From contig CALBCY010000163.1 of the NCBI GenBank assembly GCA_937927195.1, forward strand, positions 1-44,886: a DNA stretch of 44,886 nt. Direction: 5' to 3'. Numbering within the stretch: position 1 is the stretch's first letter; each line of letters starts with the position of its first letter. Positions 1 through 8,476 of the stretch are shown in pieces. The notes beneath the pieces were generated by a model. It saw only the letters and a program-made list of their open reading frames with translations. It ran no database searches and was not told the origin of the DNA. This stretch comes from an uncultured Chitinophagales bacterium (GTDB taxonomy: Bacteria; Bacteroidota; Bacteroidia; Chitinophagales; UBA2359). The translations under genes and the position numbers were made by a program.

Positions 1-11
1 GAGAATTCTAT

Positions 12-1751
12 CTAAGTCGCATACTTCTTCCGCCTAACAAATCCATAAAGCAAACCGAATAATAGTACCGCAGCAAGGGGCAAGAATATATTTATCATTT
101 GCCAGAAACTTCCCTCCGATTTTATTCTTTCGCTGTCCAACAATCTTAATTTCACATCTTTTGAACGCGCTACAATGATTCCAGAATCATCTAACAACCA
201 CTCAATGGCGTTTAAAATAAAATCTTTATTGGCAAAAGTCTTATTTACATATTTATTGAATCCCAATGGCATGGGCCGATCATTTTTGTAATCAAAATCG
301 TTCTTTATAATATCACCATCAGAGACCACAATCATTTTATTAATAATACTCTCATCTCTCAATTCAAAACCATCAATGGTATCAAGAACTGCCTTGGTTC
401 CAAAACCCAATCGATTTTTAAATACCGATTCAAAACGTCCCTCTAAAGCGACTGCTACTGGCTGAAAGGACTTTTTAAACAAGGTCTGATCTGGTTTCTG
501 TTTCACCAAACTCATGTCAATCATCACTGGATCATACATCAACTTCGTATATTGTGAGCTACTCAATAAGATCTCTTTGCTTACTCCTTTTTGCCTAATC
601 GTATCAATCGTAGAAGCAAACTCCCCTGCTACTGCATCCATGTTTTTCGTAATTGGATGATCTGGATTTGCATTCGTAAAAACTGGATTGTAAAGCCAAG
701 GAAACAATTTTTGCTGTTGTGCATTACCAGATTTATCGACCCCCACTACCAAGGGAATTGGATTGCATTGTACATCTTGAATTAAGTTGTCATTGACTCT
801 CAATCCATATTTGAACAACTGATCTTCAATATTCAAATTCAATGGGCGAGCCATGTATTGATTCCGCGTTTTCAGGCTGTCCAAATCTGCTGCCATATTA
901 TCGACCAACCAAAGCACTTTACCGCCATTCATTATAAATTGATCTATCTTGAATTTTTGTAATTCAGTAAATGCAGTTTGCGGTTTCGCTATGATCAAAA
1001 CATCTAATAGCATTGGGACGATGTCATAATTATCCAAGTTCAAAGTAGAAATCAAATAATAATTTGACAAGGACAATAGGACATCAGAGACATCACGACC
1101 TCCCAATTCACCATGTCCCTCTAAAAGCGCAATGCTACCCTTCCCTTTGGCAAAACATTTTTGAATCGCGTTCGCCAGTTTATATTCAAGCAAAGAAATG
1201 GAGTTATTCAAAACCTCTTCAGCTCCTCTTCCTCTTTGTTCCTCTAATAAGTTAATTGGGAATTCTCTGCTACCATAAATCACCAAAGCTCCCGGAAAAA
1301 TCACTTTCTCTGAGTATTCCTCCGTATTCTCAATCAATCGCTGAGGTTGTAGACCTTTTTCCATTAATTGATTGTATATAGCTTTTCGTTCTCCAGCATC
1401 CGTTATGCCCTCAAATGGATCAATGAATTCATACTGAAGCATATTGCCAGTATAAGATCTAAACTCATCCAGCATGTCCTGTGTAGAGTTTCTCAAGCGC
1501 TTGAAACCAGCAGGAAAACTTCCCTCCAAATAAACCTTGACCGTAATGACATCCTCCACATTTGTTAATAATTGACGAGTAGGTTTGGTCAAACTAAATC
1601 GCCCCTCTTTGGTCAAATCAAATCGAGTATGGACAACCGAAGAAAGCATATTGACCAATACCAATATCGCAAAAGAGAACAATACCATGAAGATGGCCGT
1701 TCTTTTATGTGATTTCCGTTTCGGGAGCTTGGTTTGCTTTTCGCTGTTCAT
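12..1751 (-). CDS. gldG: Gliding-motility ABC transporter auxiliary component GldG
   Basis: 579 aa. The N-terminus has a basic stretch then one membrane segment (about residues 19-41). A long extracytoplasmic ABC-transporter auxiliary domain follows, and a second membrane helix near 553-573 ends in a basic tail (RRKKYAT). This two-anchor layout and length are usual for GldG of Bacteroidota, which acts with GldF (permease) and GldA (ATPase) in a transporter needed for gliding in Flavobacterium; the transported substrate is not known. It is the last gene of a minus-strand gldA-gldF-gldG run, 115 bases after gldF. The start is the ATG at 1751, just before the basic stretch. No T9SS core gene adjoins it. 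The family call is firm; whether this organism actually glides is not shown by the sequence. Confidence 0.88.
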   Translation of the reverse strand: MNSEKQTKLPKRKSHKRTAIFMVLFSFAILVLVNMLSSVVHTRFDLTKEGRFSLTKPTRQLLTNVEDVITVKVYLEGSFPAGFKRLRNSTQDMLDEFRSYTGNMLQYEFIDPFEGITDAGERKAIYNQLMEKGLQPQRLIENTEEYSEKVIFPGALVIYGSREFPINLLEEQRGRGAEEVLNNSISLLEYKLANAIQKCFAKGKGSIALLEGHGELGGRDVSDVLLSLSNYYLISTLNLDNYDIVPMLLDVLIIAKPQTAFTELQKFKIDQFIMNGGKVLWLVDNMAADLDSLKTRNQYMARPLNLNIEDQLFKYGLRVNDNLIQDVQCNPIPLVVGVDKSGNAQQQKLFPWLYNPVFTNANPDHPITKNMDAVAGEFASTIDTIRQKGVSKEILLSSSQYTKLMYDPVMIDMSLVKQKPDQTLFKKSFQPVAVALEGRFESVFKNRLGFGTKAVLDTIDGFELRDESIINKMIVVSDGDIIKNDFDYKNDRPMPLGFNKYVNKTFANKDFILNAIEWLLDDSGIIVARSKDVKLRLLDSERIKSEGSFWQMINIFLPLAAVLLFGLLYGFVRRKKYAT

Positions 1752-1866
1752 TTAATATTTTGGGTTTTGATTTTTTTTAGTTTTGGGTTCATGACTAGAA
1801 CAAACAATACATGTAAATCTGCAATTAAAAATTTATACTTGTACTTAATCTTCGATTTCAACTTTC

Positions 1867-2598
1867 TCACCATTTCCTGCTTTCCAAGGACACTTTCGTC
1901 AATAGAATAAAAAAGCCAGTAAAACTTATGAAATATATTAGATCCCTTGTATCCAAGACACCTCTACTAATTGACGTGTAGTGACTGTATATTCCAATAT
2001 TCTCAACCACATCATCTATTTTAGCATAAAACATATTCAACTTACTCAAGTAATCAAAGGCAACAAAGAAAAAGAAACAGAGGAAAACCGCCATTAAAAA
2101 TGCAACTATTTGGTTTGAACTGAGACTTGATGTAAAAAGGCCAATAGATACAAATGCAGATCCCAATAAAATCAGTCCTATGTAAGATCCATTTGTTGCA
2201 CCAGTATCAATATTCCCAACTTGAGCTCCTAGCTGATAAACGCTGAAATAATAGATCAATGTTGGTAAAATGCAAATAAGTACAAGCGCAAAATTCGCAA
2301 AGAATTTTCCTAGTACAATCTGTAAATCAGAAATGGGACGGGTCGCTAATAACTCAATTGTTCCATTGTTAATTTCTTCAGAGAAGGAACGCATGGTGAC
2401 TGCAGAAACCAAGAATATCAATATCCAAGGGGCAGTATCGAAAAAATAATCGAGCGTGGCGTATTCGTAGGATAACAAACTAGTGTCGGGAAATACCCAA
2501 TTGAACAAGGCTGTAATTAAAAGAAAAACAGCCATGGTCATGTAACCGATGAGGGAACTAAAAAAAGTATTTATTTCTTTAAGAAATATACTTAACAT
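1867..2598 (-). CDS. gldF: Gliding-motility ABC transporter permease GldF
   Basis: 243 aa, almost entirely hydrophobic, with about six membrane segments. This is the ABC-2 type permease shape and the usual GldF length. Between the first helices lies the conserved-looking stretch FSEEINNGTIELLATRPIS (about residues 72-90), typical of the cytoplasmic coupling region of ABC-2 permeases. It lies between gldA (128 bases upstream) and gldG (115 bases downstream) on the same strand, so the three probably form one transcript. The ATG at 2598 directly precedes the first amphipathic/hydrophobic segment. Confidence 0.88.
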   Translation of the reverse strand: MLSIFLKEINTFFSSLIGYMTMAVFLLITALFNWVFPDTSLLSYEYATLDYFFDTAPWILIFLVSAVTMRSFSEEINNGTIELLATRPISDLQIVLGKFFANFALVLICILPTLIYYFSVYQLGAQVGNIDTGATNGSYIGLILLGSAFVSIGLFTSSLSSNQIVAFLMAVFLCFFFFVAFDYLSKLNMFYAKIDDVVENIGIYSHYTSISRGVLDTRDLIYFISFTGFFILLTKVSLESRKW

Positions 2599-2726
2599 AA
2601 ACAGTTTTCAGAATTAGCTTAAATAATAATTAGATTTTAGATGCATACTTTGGCATTTTTTAATTCCCCAAAGCAGTATCTTCCAACTAACAAAATTTAA
2701 ATTTTATTAAATAAAAAATTCCTAAA

Positions 2727-3671
2727 TCAATTGGAATCTGTTTCAGTATCAGATAAGTCTGTATCAGACAACTTTGTCAATTCGCGGAAAACATCTTCTA
2801 ATTTGTTTTCAACTTTCTGCAAACCTAATAAGATTAAATTGTTTTCAACAGCAAATTTAAAAATCATGGCTCTTTTATCTTCACTTTCTTTGCTTCGAAC
2901 TAAATAAGAATTTTTTCCAATTTCCTCCACATCCGATTCTCCCAAAAAAATTGCTAGTTTTTTAACATCAACGGTTTTCGAAAATTCAAAAGTATAAATT
3001 TGTTCTGATCCACTTCTTTGTAAGGTACTCGTTGAATCATTGGCAACCAACTGTCCTTTGTTGATGATGATTACCCGATCGCAAAGTGCTTCTACTTCTT
3101 GCATTATGTGCGTTGAAAGTAAAACGGTTTTTTCTTTGCCAATATTTCTTATCAGCTCTCTTATTTCAGCCAATTGGTTTGGATCAAGTCCAGTGGTCGG
3201 TTCATCAAGAATCAATACTTCAGGATCGTGAATCATTGCCTGCGCAAGACCCACTCTTTGCCGATATCCTTTTGAAAGCTGCCCAATCTTTTTCTTTTGC
3301 TCAACAGTCAAGCCTGTTTGTTCTATAATTTCTTTAATTCTCTCTTTAGGAGAACGAATGCCATGAATTCTGGCCACGAAGGCTAGATATTCTTTAATGT
3401 ACATTTCTTTATAAAGTGGATTGTTTTCGGGAAGATAGCCGATTCGCTTTTTAACTTCTCCTGGAGCGTCATTGACATCGTAACCACCAACTGTAGCACT
3501 GCCACCTGTTGGTGGAATGAAACAACTGAGGATTTTCATAGTTGTACTTTTTCCAGCTCCGTTTGGACCTAAAAAGCCTACGATTTCTCCTTCATTAACA
3601 GTAAAACTTATATTGTTTACTGCTTTTTGACTTGAATATATTTTACTAAGGTTCTTAACCTGTATGGACAT
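2727..3671 (-). CDS. gldA: Gliding-motility ABC transporter ATP-binding subunit GldA
   Basis: 314 aa. It is a complete ABC ATPase with Walker A GPNGAGKST at 35-43, signature LSKGYRQ at 132-138, Walker B EVLILDEP at 151-158 and the switch histidine near 188. The C-terminal ~90 residues form the extra domain usual in GldA/NatA-like subunits. It should energise the GldF permease at the cytoplasmic face. It is the first of the three gld genes; an unrelated orphan gene ends only 16 bases upstream, so transcription may begin further up. In some Bacteroidota gldA lies apart from gldFG; here all three are together. A generic ABC ATPase annotation would be the only alternative, and the neighbours argue against it. 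Confidence 0.88.
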   Translation of the reverse strand: MSIQVKNLSKIYSSQKAVNNISFTVNEGEIVGFLGPNGAGKSTTMKILSCFIPPTGGSATVGGYDVNDAPGEVKKRIGYLPENNPLYKEMYIKEYLAFVARIHGIRSPKERIKEIIEQTGLTVEQKKKIGQLSKGYRQRVGLAQAMIHDPEVLILDEPTTGLDPNQLAEIRELIRNIGKEKTVLLSTHIMQEVEALCDRVIIINKGQLVANDSTSTLQRSGSEQIYTFEFSKTVDVKKLAIFLGESDVEEIGKNSYLVRSKESEDKRAMIFKFAVENNLILLGLQKVENKLEDVFRELTKLSDTDLSDTETDSN

Positions 3672-3687
3672 TGGCGCGTTTTGGGTT

Positions 3688-4680
3688 TTATTCCCATGTT
3701 TTACAACTCAAACAATAACGATTTATTTCCTCTTTGTATCGATCTGCTTTTTCTTGAGCTTTTCTGTATTTTCTGGTTGGTTTATCTAAACAACTGTGAC
3801 AAGGACCAGATTTATCTTTTTTATGATTATGATCCTCCTCAAAATTTCGATCGTATTCTTTTCTATAATCGCGATCACTTAATCTTCTTCTATCAGGATC
3901 GCCTCTGTTTTCATCGTATCCCACTTCTGTTGAACTTTTCTCAACTTTTGTTCGACCAGTTTTGCGATCTTCTTTTCTTTGGTTTTTTTCTGCCAACCTA
4001 TTTTCCCTTTCCAATTGACGATCAAAAGCCCCTTGATCAAAACAATTCGTTGGAGTGGCCTTGACAATGTAAGCAACTATTTCATCAGTCCCTCTTGGAA
4101 TTTCAAGTCGCTCTTTCAAGGTTTCCCCTTCACAAATTTCATTTCTAAAAATTTCATAGCGATGGCCCAAGTAATTTCCTTCTTCATCGTATGAAATCAC
4201 TTTTAATTCCATATCCTTATAACCTTCGTAAAATATTCCTTTGTTGTATATTGAAATATTAGCTGAAGACATTCCCGCCAGTTTTCTAATGTTATTATCG
4301 CTCAATCTCAAATCCTGACTGGCATAATGCTTGGGATTATTAGAATACGCAACAGTTGGATAACTGATGTACTGAGAATAACCAGCATCACCTCCAGCAT
4401 TTCCACCCACAGAAGCAGCTCCTGCATAAGAACCTCCACCAGCATAAGCACCTCCAGAAGCATAATTGTTGGCTTTTCTACTTATACCAGAAGCAGCATC
4501 ACTGGTTTTTCTTGCAATGAAATCTCTAGTATTTTGGGCAGCTTTACCCGTTTTGTTGGCAATTTTATCAACAGCTGTATGAGCAATATTTCTCCCAGAA
4601 TCTCTTCTTAAAAGTGGAGAGTAAAGGAGAACCCCAAATAAAATAGCTGCTGCAAAAAAGTATATTAGCTGTGTTTTCAT
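3688..4680 (-). CDS. Orphan membrane-anchored protein with paired CxxC motifs
   Basis: 330 aa, family not recognised. One N-terminal membrane helix (about residues 4-24) is followed by a Gly/Ala/Ser/Tyr-rich linker (74-102). A compact, probably beta-rich section (about 138-215) contains two cysteines (C183, C213). The tail (220-330) is highly charged, Lys/Arg/Asp/Glu-rich, and carries CHSC (294-297) and CLSC (323-326), separated by a helix-like KYRKAQEKADRYKEE. The two CxxC pairs could bind one zinc or form disulphides; nothing else indicates function. The stop lies 16 bases before gldA, so it may be co-transcribed with the gld genes. The protein is low-complexity in places, so homology searches may be misleading. 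Confidence 0.75.
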   Translation of the reverse strand: MKTQLIYFFAAAILFGVLLYSPLLRRDSGRNIAHTAVDKIANKTGKAAQNTRDFIARKTSDAASGISRKANNYASGGAYAGGGSYAGAASVGGNAGGDAGYSQYISYPTVAYSNNPKHYASQDLRLSDNNIRKLAGMSSANISIYNKGIFYEGYKDMELKVISYDEEGNYLGHRYEIFRNEICEGETLKERLEIPRGTDEIVAYIVKATPTNCFDQGAFDRQLERENRLAEKNQRKEDRKTGRTKVEKSSTEVGYDENRGDPDRRRLSDRDYRKEYDRNFEEDHNHKKDKSGPCHSCLDKPTRKYRKAQEKADRYKEEINRYCLSCKTWE

Positions 4681-4765
4681 AGACTCGGCAATATATTATC
4701 AAAAGCAATCAATAAATAATAAAATTTATTTTTCAAGGGAAAAGGTGCAATTAACGTGCCTATTT

Positions 4766-6007
4766 TTAGTTTTCTTCAAAAATTCTGATCAATTCTTCAG
4801 TCGGAGCTGGGTTTTTTCGGGTCCTTTTAGCTATGTCAATCGCTTGATCAGCAGTCGTTTTTGCTTCTTCGCTTTTGCCCTGTTTGTAAAGTAAAGCCGC
4901 CAAAGTATGCGTATTGGGATAATCCTTTTTTAGTTGAATGGCTTTTCTGGCCCAAGACTCTGCTTTCAACAAGTTGCCATCGTCTTCAGTATGCGTAAAA
5001 AAAGTCCAAGCAACATGATTGAGAATATTTGGATTGGTCATTTCATTATTATCCAAAAACTCAACAGAAGTTGCAATGTAATTGTCCCAGTCTTCCGTAT
5101 CGTTGTAAAATTCTAAACCCATTTGGAAAATCAACTGTTCTTTCTTTTCCAATTCTGTGTCTTTGATCAAATTGATGGCCTTTTCAAGGCTTTTCTCATC
5201 TTTATTGTCAACCGAAGTTCTCAAAAGATTTAATGCAACACTTCTAATTCTTTTTTCTACTGCTGGTTTGGTATAACGATCTTCGAACAGTTCTTTATTC
5301 TTTAGTAAAACCTGAAAGAAAGGAGATTCATAATGTGCCCCCAGTTCATATATCAAATCTTGTGTCTTCTCCTTTTTCAGTTCTTTTTTATTGAGCTTTT
5401 CCATAAAAGCATCAACAGCCTCTGCTTTTGGTTTTCCTTTATATCCAGCGTATTCAAGATATTCATAAAGGAAATCATAGCTTCGTTCGCCATCTTTAAA
5501 TTTTTGCTCCAATGCTGCCATTTTATCCGCATCGAATAAAGCGCGCTTTCCTTCTTTCATAAAAGCCGCAGCAGGGCGGAAACCTTTGAATCTATAAACT
5601 TCCTCTCCTTCATTGTTAAAATAAACCAATGTTGGATAAACCGCAGCCTTGAAAACAGCACCTTCGGCTCTATTCTCAGGCTTGCCCATGTCAATTTTAT
5701 AACTCACAAAGTTTTTATTATAAAATTCACCCACCGTTTCATCAGAAAAAGTCTCCCGAGTCATTTTTTTACATGGTCCACACCAATAGGCATAAACATC
5801 GACAAAAATGTATTTATTTTCTTTTTTGGCAAGGGCTTTAACTTCTTCCCAAGAACTGTGCTCAAAGTGGATTCCTTTGTCCTCTTTTACAGCAACAGTC
5901 TCAACCGATTTTTTATTTTTATCTGCTTTCTTTTGCTTTCCCTGTCCAAAAACAGAAAGTCCTGAAAGAACCAACAAAAGAAAAATAGAACCAATTATAT
6001 TTTTCAT
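4766..6007 (-). CDS. Secreted thioredoxin-fold protein with C-terminal TPR-like region
   Basis: 413 aa. A signal peptide (about 1-22, ending VFGQ) is followed by a lysine-rich spacer. A thioredoxin domain (about 45-155) carries the active site WCGPC at 75-79 and the downstream cis-proline stretch AVYPTLVYF. The remaining ~250 residues are helical and end in recognisable TPR-like helices (AESWARKAIQLKKDYPNTH and following). It probably acts in the periplasm as a disulphide reductase/isomerase with a partner-binding TPR platform. Such thioredoxin-TPR proteins are common in Bacteroidota. The start at 6007 precedes the signal peptide. The gene stands alone: 85 bases separate it from the downstream gene and a 304-base gap lies upstream. 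Confidence 0.82.
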   Translation of the reverse strand: MKNIIGSIFLLLVLSGLSVFGQGKQKKADKNKKSVETVAVKEDKGIHFEHSSWEEVKALAKKENKYIFVDVYAYWCGPCKKMTRETFSDETVGEFYNKNFVSYKIDMGKPENRAEGAVFKAAVYPTLVYFNNEGEEVYRFKGFRPAAAFMKEGKRALFDADKMAALEQKFKDGERSYDFLYEYLEYAGYKGKPKAEAVDAFMEKLNKKELKKEKTQDLIYELGAHYESPFFQVLLKNKELFEDRYTKPAVEKRIRSVALNLLRTSVDNKDEKSLEKAINLIKDTELEKKEQLIFQMGLEFYNDTEDWDNYIATSVEFLDNNEMTNPNILNHVAWTFFTHTEDDGNLLKAESWARKAIQLKKDYPNTHTLAALLYKQGKSEEAKTTADQAIDIAKRTRKNPAPTEELIRIFEEN

Positions 6008-6311
6008 GAAATTTATTATTTAAAGCTCTTTTGACTTTATAAGTAAAAAAGGATTAAATCACCTACTCTTTATTATACAGCAACTACTTAAAAAGGTTAT
6101 AGTTAAGCAATTAACTTTCCATAATTTTAATCAAATACAAAGTCAATTCACAAATTTAATACTTTTAACTGCAAAAGCCCTATTGCTTAACATCTATTAA
6201 TGCAGGAGGGTTTTTCAAGGCTCCAAAACCGAAAAAAATACGATTTATCAAAAAAAACGAACTAAATTCTAACAAATATTGTAGTAATATATGAACTAAA
6301 TAATTAAATAA
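6008..6311. other. Intergenic region between divergent genes
   Basis: 304 bases, very AT-rich, between the minus-strand thioredoxin gene and the plus-strand PspC-like gene, so it must hold both promoters. On the minus strand TAAATTTG (6151-6158) fits the Bacteroidota -7 pattern TAnnTTTG, but no -33 TTG lies at the right spacing, so I do not call it. No ORF or strong hairpin is seen. Confidence 0.5.
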
Positions 6312-6488
6312 ATGAATGCATATCCGGCAGTACAGGGTAGATTTTTAGGAGTTTGTTCATGGTTGGCAAACTCATTTGGCGTTGATGTTTCAATTGTCCG
6401 ATTAATTTTCGTTATCACCACAATTTTTGGGGTTGGCTCTCCAATCTTGTTTTACTTTGGCCTAGCAATAGTAAAGGCAATATTATAA
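6312..6488 (+). CDS. Mini PspC-domain membrane protein
   Basis: 58 aa, below the usual ORF cutoff. The translation begins MNAYPAVQGRFLGVCSWLAN and continues through a GVDVSIVRLIFV stretch into one hydrophobic helix. The pattern 'GVC..LA..FGVD..IVRLIFV' is the core of the PspC domain found in stress-responsive (phage-shock-like) inner-membrane proteins. Typical stand-alone PspC proteins of Bacteroidota are about 60-70 aa, so this one is slightly short and lacks the charged tail after the helix. The ATG at 6312 is followed by an uninterrupted frame to TAA at 6486-6488. A strong terminator follows at 6608-6646, consistent with a monocistronic unit. Confidence 0.75.
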   Translation: MNAYPAVQGRFLGVCSWLANSFGVDVSIVRLIFVITTIFGVGSPILFYFGLAIVKAIL

Positions 6489-6607
6489 AATAACAGACCT
6501 TAGAAAACCGACATTCCTGAATGCGATTTGTTAGACAATTTGTTAAATGAATTGTTAGACTAAATCAAATTCTATTGTCGAGCTTCTAATAGCTTAATAA
6601 AATATGG

Positions 6608-6646
6608 CAGCTCAAATCATTTTTTGATTTTGAGCTGTTTTTTTTT
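6608..6646 (+). terminator. Rho-independent terminator after the PspC-like gene
   Basis: CAGCTCAAATCA and TGATTTTGAGCTG form a 12-bp stem with one bulged base around a five-T loop, followed directly by nine T residues (6638-6646). This is a textbook intrinsic terminator on the plus strand, 120 bases after the PspC-like stop codon. Confidence 0.85.
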
Positions 6647-7067
6647 GCTATAAAGAGATATTTCTTGGTTTATGAAAATTTAAACCCATCCTTGATAGGG
6701 TGTAAGAGGAAATAAATAATTCTAGCAAATGTGCTCAACTGTGATGGGTACGAAGGGGCTTCTCTGCCCCAAATCACAATGGTTGCATTATTTTTATACT
6801 GTTTATTGCAACAAAACAATCGTTTTACCCTTTAATACTATTAAGGACACTGTTGAATAAGTTCTTTCCCTTTTGATTGCTTCTTTTTAGATCACTCTTC
6901 GTTGACAAAATACTCATTATGCTAGAGCATAACTCTGTTTTTGCTGCCGCCTTGATTAAAAAAAATCAAAAAAATGGACCGAAACTTAATTGCCAATGTA
7001 CTAAGTCTGCCACTTTTTCCTGCAAGTATTTATTCATTCATTTAATCATTCATTTAATCTCTATTCT
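6647..7067. other. Gene-poor region with a compound hairpin and a short duplication
   Basis: About 420 bases with no convincing gene. It contains a two-part hairpin at 6740-6778: outer arms TGTGAT/ATCACA, inner GC arms GGGGC/GCCCC around TTCTCT. There is also an exact 12-base tandem duplication of TCATTCATTTAA (7034-7057). A 64-codon open frame (6877-7071, TTG start) crosses it but has no family resemblance and I do not call it. Confidence 0.5.
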
Positions 7068-7385
7068 TTGATAAAGAGAATTCACATACACGCTTTTCTG
7101 CTTGGTCTTTTGGGGTTTTCATATGTTTTTAAATACACTCCGCTCATTATCGTTTCCCTAATTTGTCTTGTTTTTATAGGCTTACTCGGAAACAGTCAAT
7201 TCTTAAAGATTCCAAACTTTCTTCGATACTTTCTATATATCATCAAAATTTCCATTATTTTGTTGATGTTTTACTACCCTTTTTCAAAGATACATTCAAC
7301 TCAAATTTTAAACTTATCTATTAGCCTTTTCCTTTTAACAGCGTTAATTGAATGGATAGCCAGTGTCATTTTAACACGAGAATAA
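7068..7385 (+). CDS. Small putative membrane protein
   Basis: 105 aa from a TTG codon; no ATG exists upstream in this frame before the stop. The product is strongly hydrophobic with three or four predicted helices and short basic loops (first residues MIKRIHIHAF, then a helix). Family not recognised. It lies 71 bases upstream of the membrane/peroxiredoxin-like gene and on the same strand. The hydrophobic pattern favours a real protein, but the missing ATG and high AT content leave doubt; the true start could be internal or the frame could be fortuitous. Confidence 0.4.
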   Translation: MIKRIHIHAFLLGLLGFSYVFKYTPLIIVSLICLVFIGLLGNSQFLKIPNFLRYFLYIIKISIILLMFYYPFSKIHSTQILNLSISLFLLTALIEWIASVILTRE

Positions 7386-7456
7386 TGACCATCAGCTAAA
7401 CAAAATCAAAAACTATGTGTTATCAACAGTATATTAAGAAGCAATGAAAAGAAGCA

Positions 7457-8395
7457 ATGAACAAAGAAATTAAGAAAACATGGATGACTACTGCTCTTAA
7501 AGCAGCAGGGGCTTTGGATTTATCTGTAGGTGTTTTAGTTCTTTTAGTCCCATCCCTTGCAATTTCCGTATTTGGGGCAGCAGGTGAACAAGATTTTTGT
7601 ATTTACCAGTTTTTTGGATTATTCAGTGCTGTGTTTGGCATTACGTTCCTTTTGGCTTCTTTTCGTCCATTAAAGAATTGGGTCATCGTTCTTGCGGGTT
7701 TACTTAGTAAATTGACAGTTCCGTTGATATTTATGTTGGCAGCATTCAAAGGTAATTTCCCAATGGAAGGCGCAATTGTTTTCTCCATTTTCGAAATTAT
7801 TTGGCTGATTCCTTTTTTCTTAATTCTCAAAGCGGTCTATGATCAGGAATATACCAAAGATCAAGAGTTGATTAACATGTTCAGTTATGATGAAATGTAT
7901 TCATTGGATATGTTCGAAACTTCAGAAGGCTATGATTTGCAAGAAATGACTGAAAAATGGCCAACCATGGTTGTATTTCTTAGGCACATGGGTTGTACTT
8001 TCTGTAAACAAACATTAGCGGATATCAGCAAGAAAAGAAACAATATCGAAATTAGTGGAACCAGAATATTATTGGTTCACATGTCTGATTTAGAGACTGC
8101 AACTGAAACGCTTAAACAATATGGTTTGGAAGATCTTCCACAGATCAGCGATCCAGAAGGTATTTTGTACAAAAAGTTCAAATTGTGTCGAGGATCAATC
8201 AGCAGTTTGTTCGGTCCTAAAGTTGTTTACAGAGGATTGCTAAATATTATCAAAGGCCATAAGCAAAGTGCTCCTGATGGGGATGTATTCCAAATGCCTG
8301 GTTTATTCCTTTTGAAAAATGGTAAAATTTTACGTTCATTTGTTCACACCTCAGCTGCTGATACGCCTGATTACAAAGGTTTTGCCTCCCACTAG
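7457..8395 (+). CDS. Four-helix membrane domain fused to a peroxiredoxin-like 2 domain
   Basis: 312 aa. Residues ~12-128 form four membrane helices. Residues ~150-300 resemble the AhpC/TSA_2 (peroxiredoxin-like 2, SelL/PRXL2) branch of the thioredoxin fold, with the motif FLRHMGCTFCKQTLADI and cysteines C180 and C183. The region ISDPEGILYKKFKL and the late MPGLFLLKNGKILRSF (cis-Pro-like turn, then beta strand) fit that fold. The layout suggests a redox protein at the membrane surface. The C-terminus is probably cytoplasmic or periplasmic depending on helix number; I cannot decide which. The substrate is unknown. The ATG at 7457 is the natural start. Confidence 0.72.
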   Translation: MNKEIKKTWMTTALKAAGALDLSVGVLVLLVPSLAISVFGAAGEQDFCIYQFFGLFSAVFGITFLLASFRPLKNWVIVLAGLLSKLTVPLIFMLAAFKGNFPMEGAIVFSIFEIIWLIPFFLILKAVYDQEYTKDQELINMFSYDEMYSLDMFETSEGYDLQEMTEKWPTMVVFLRHMGCTFCKQTLADISKKRNNIEISGTRILLVHMSDLETATETLKQYGLEDLPQISDPEGILYKKFKLCRGSISSLFGPKVVYRGLLNIIKGHKQSAPDGDVFQMPGLFLLKNGKILRSFVHTSAADTPDYKGFASH

Positions 8396-8438
8396 ATTCA
8401 AAGCACTCATTTTACAGTCATTTTAGTTTAACATCTCG

Positions 8439-8446
8439 TACCTTTG
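8439..8446 (+). promoter_or_regulatory. Bacteroidota-type -7 promoter box
   Basis: TACCTTTG matches the TAnnTTTG -7 element of the Bacteroidota housekeeping sigma factor. It lies 30 bases before the methyltransferase ATG, leaving room for a short leader. No clear -33 TTG is seen at the expected spacing, which lowers certainty. Confidence 0.5.
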
Positions 8447-8476
8447 TATGGATCAAAAAACTGATCCTTAGACTAT

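Noticed and set aside
6877-7071. 64-codon frame before the small membrane protein
   Set aside because: TTG start, no family resemblance, AT-rich, overlaps a short tandem duplication; cannot be supported.
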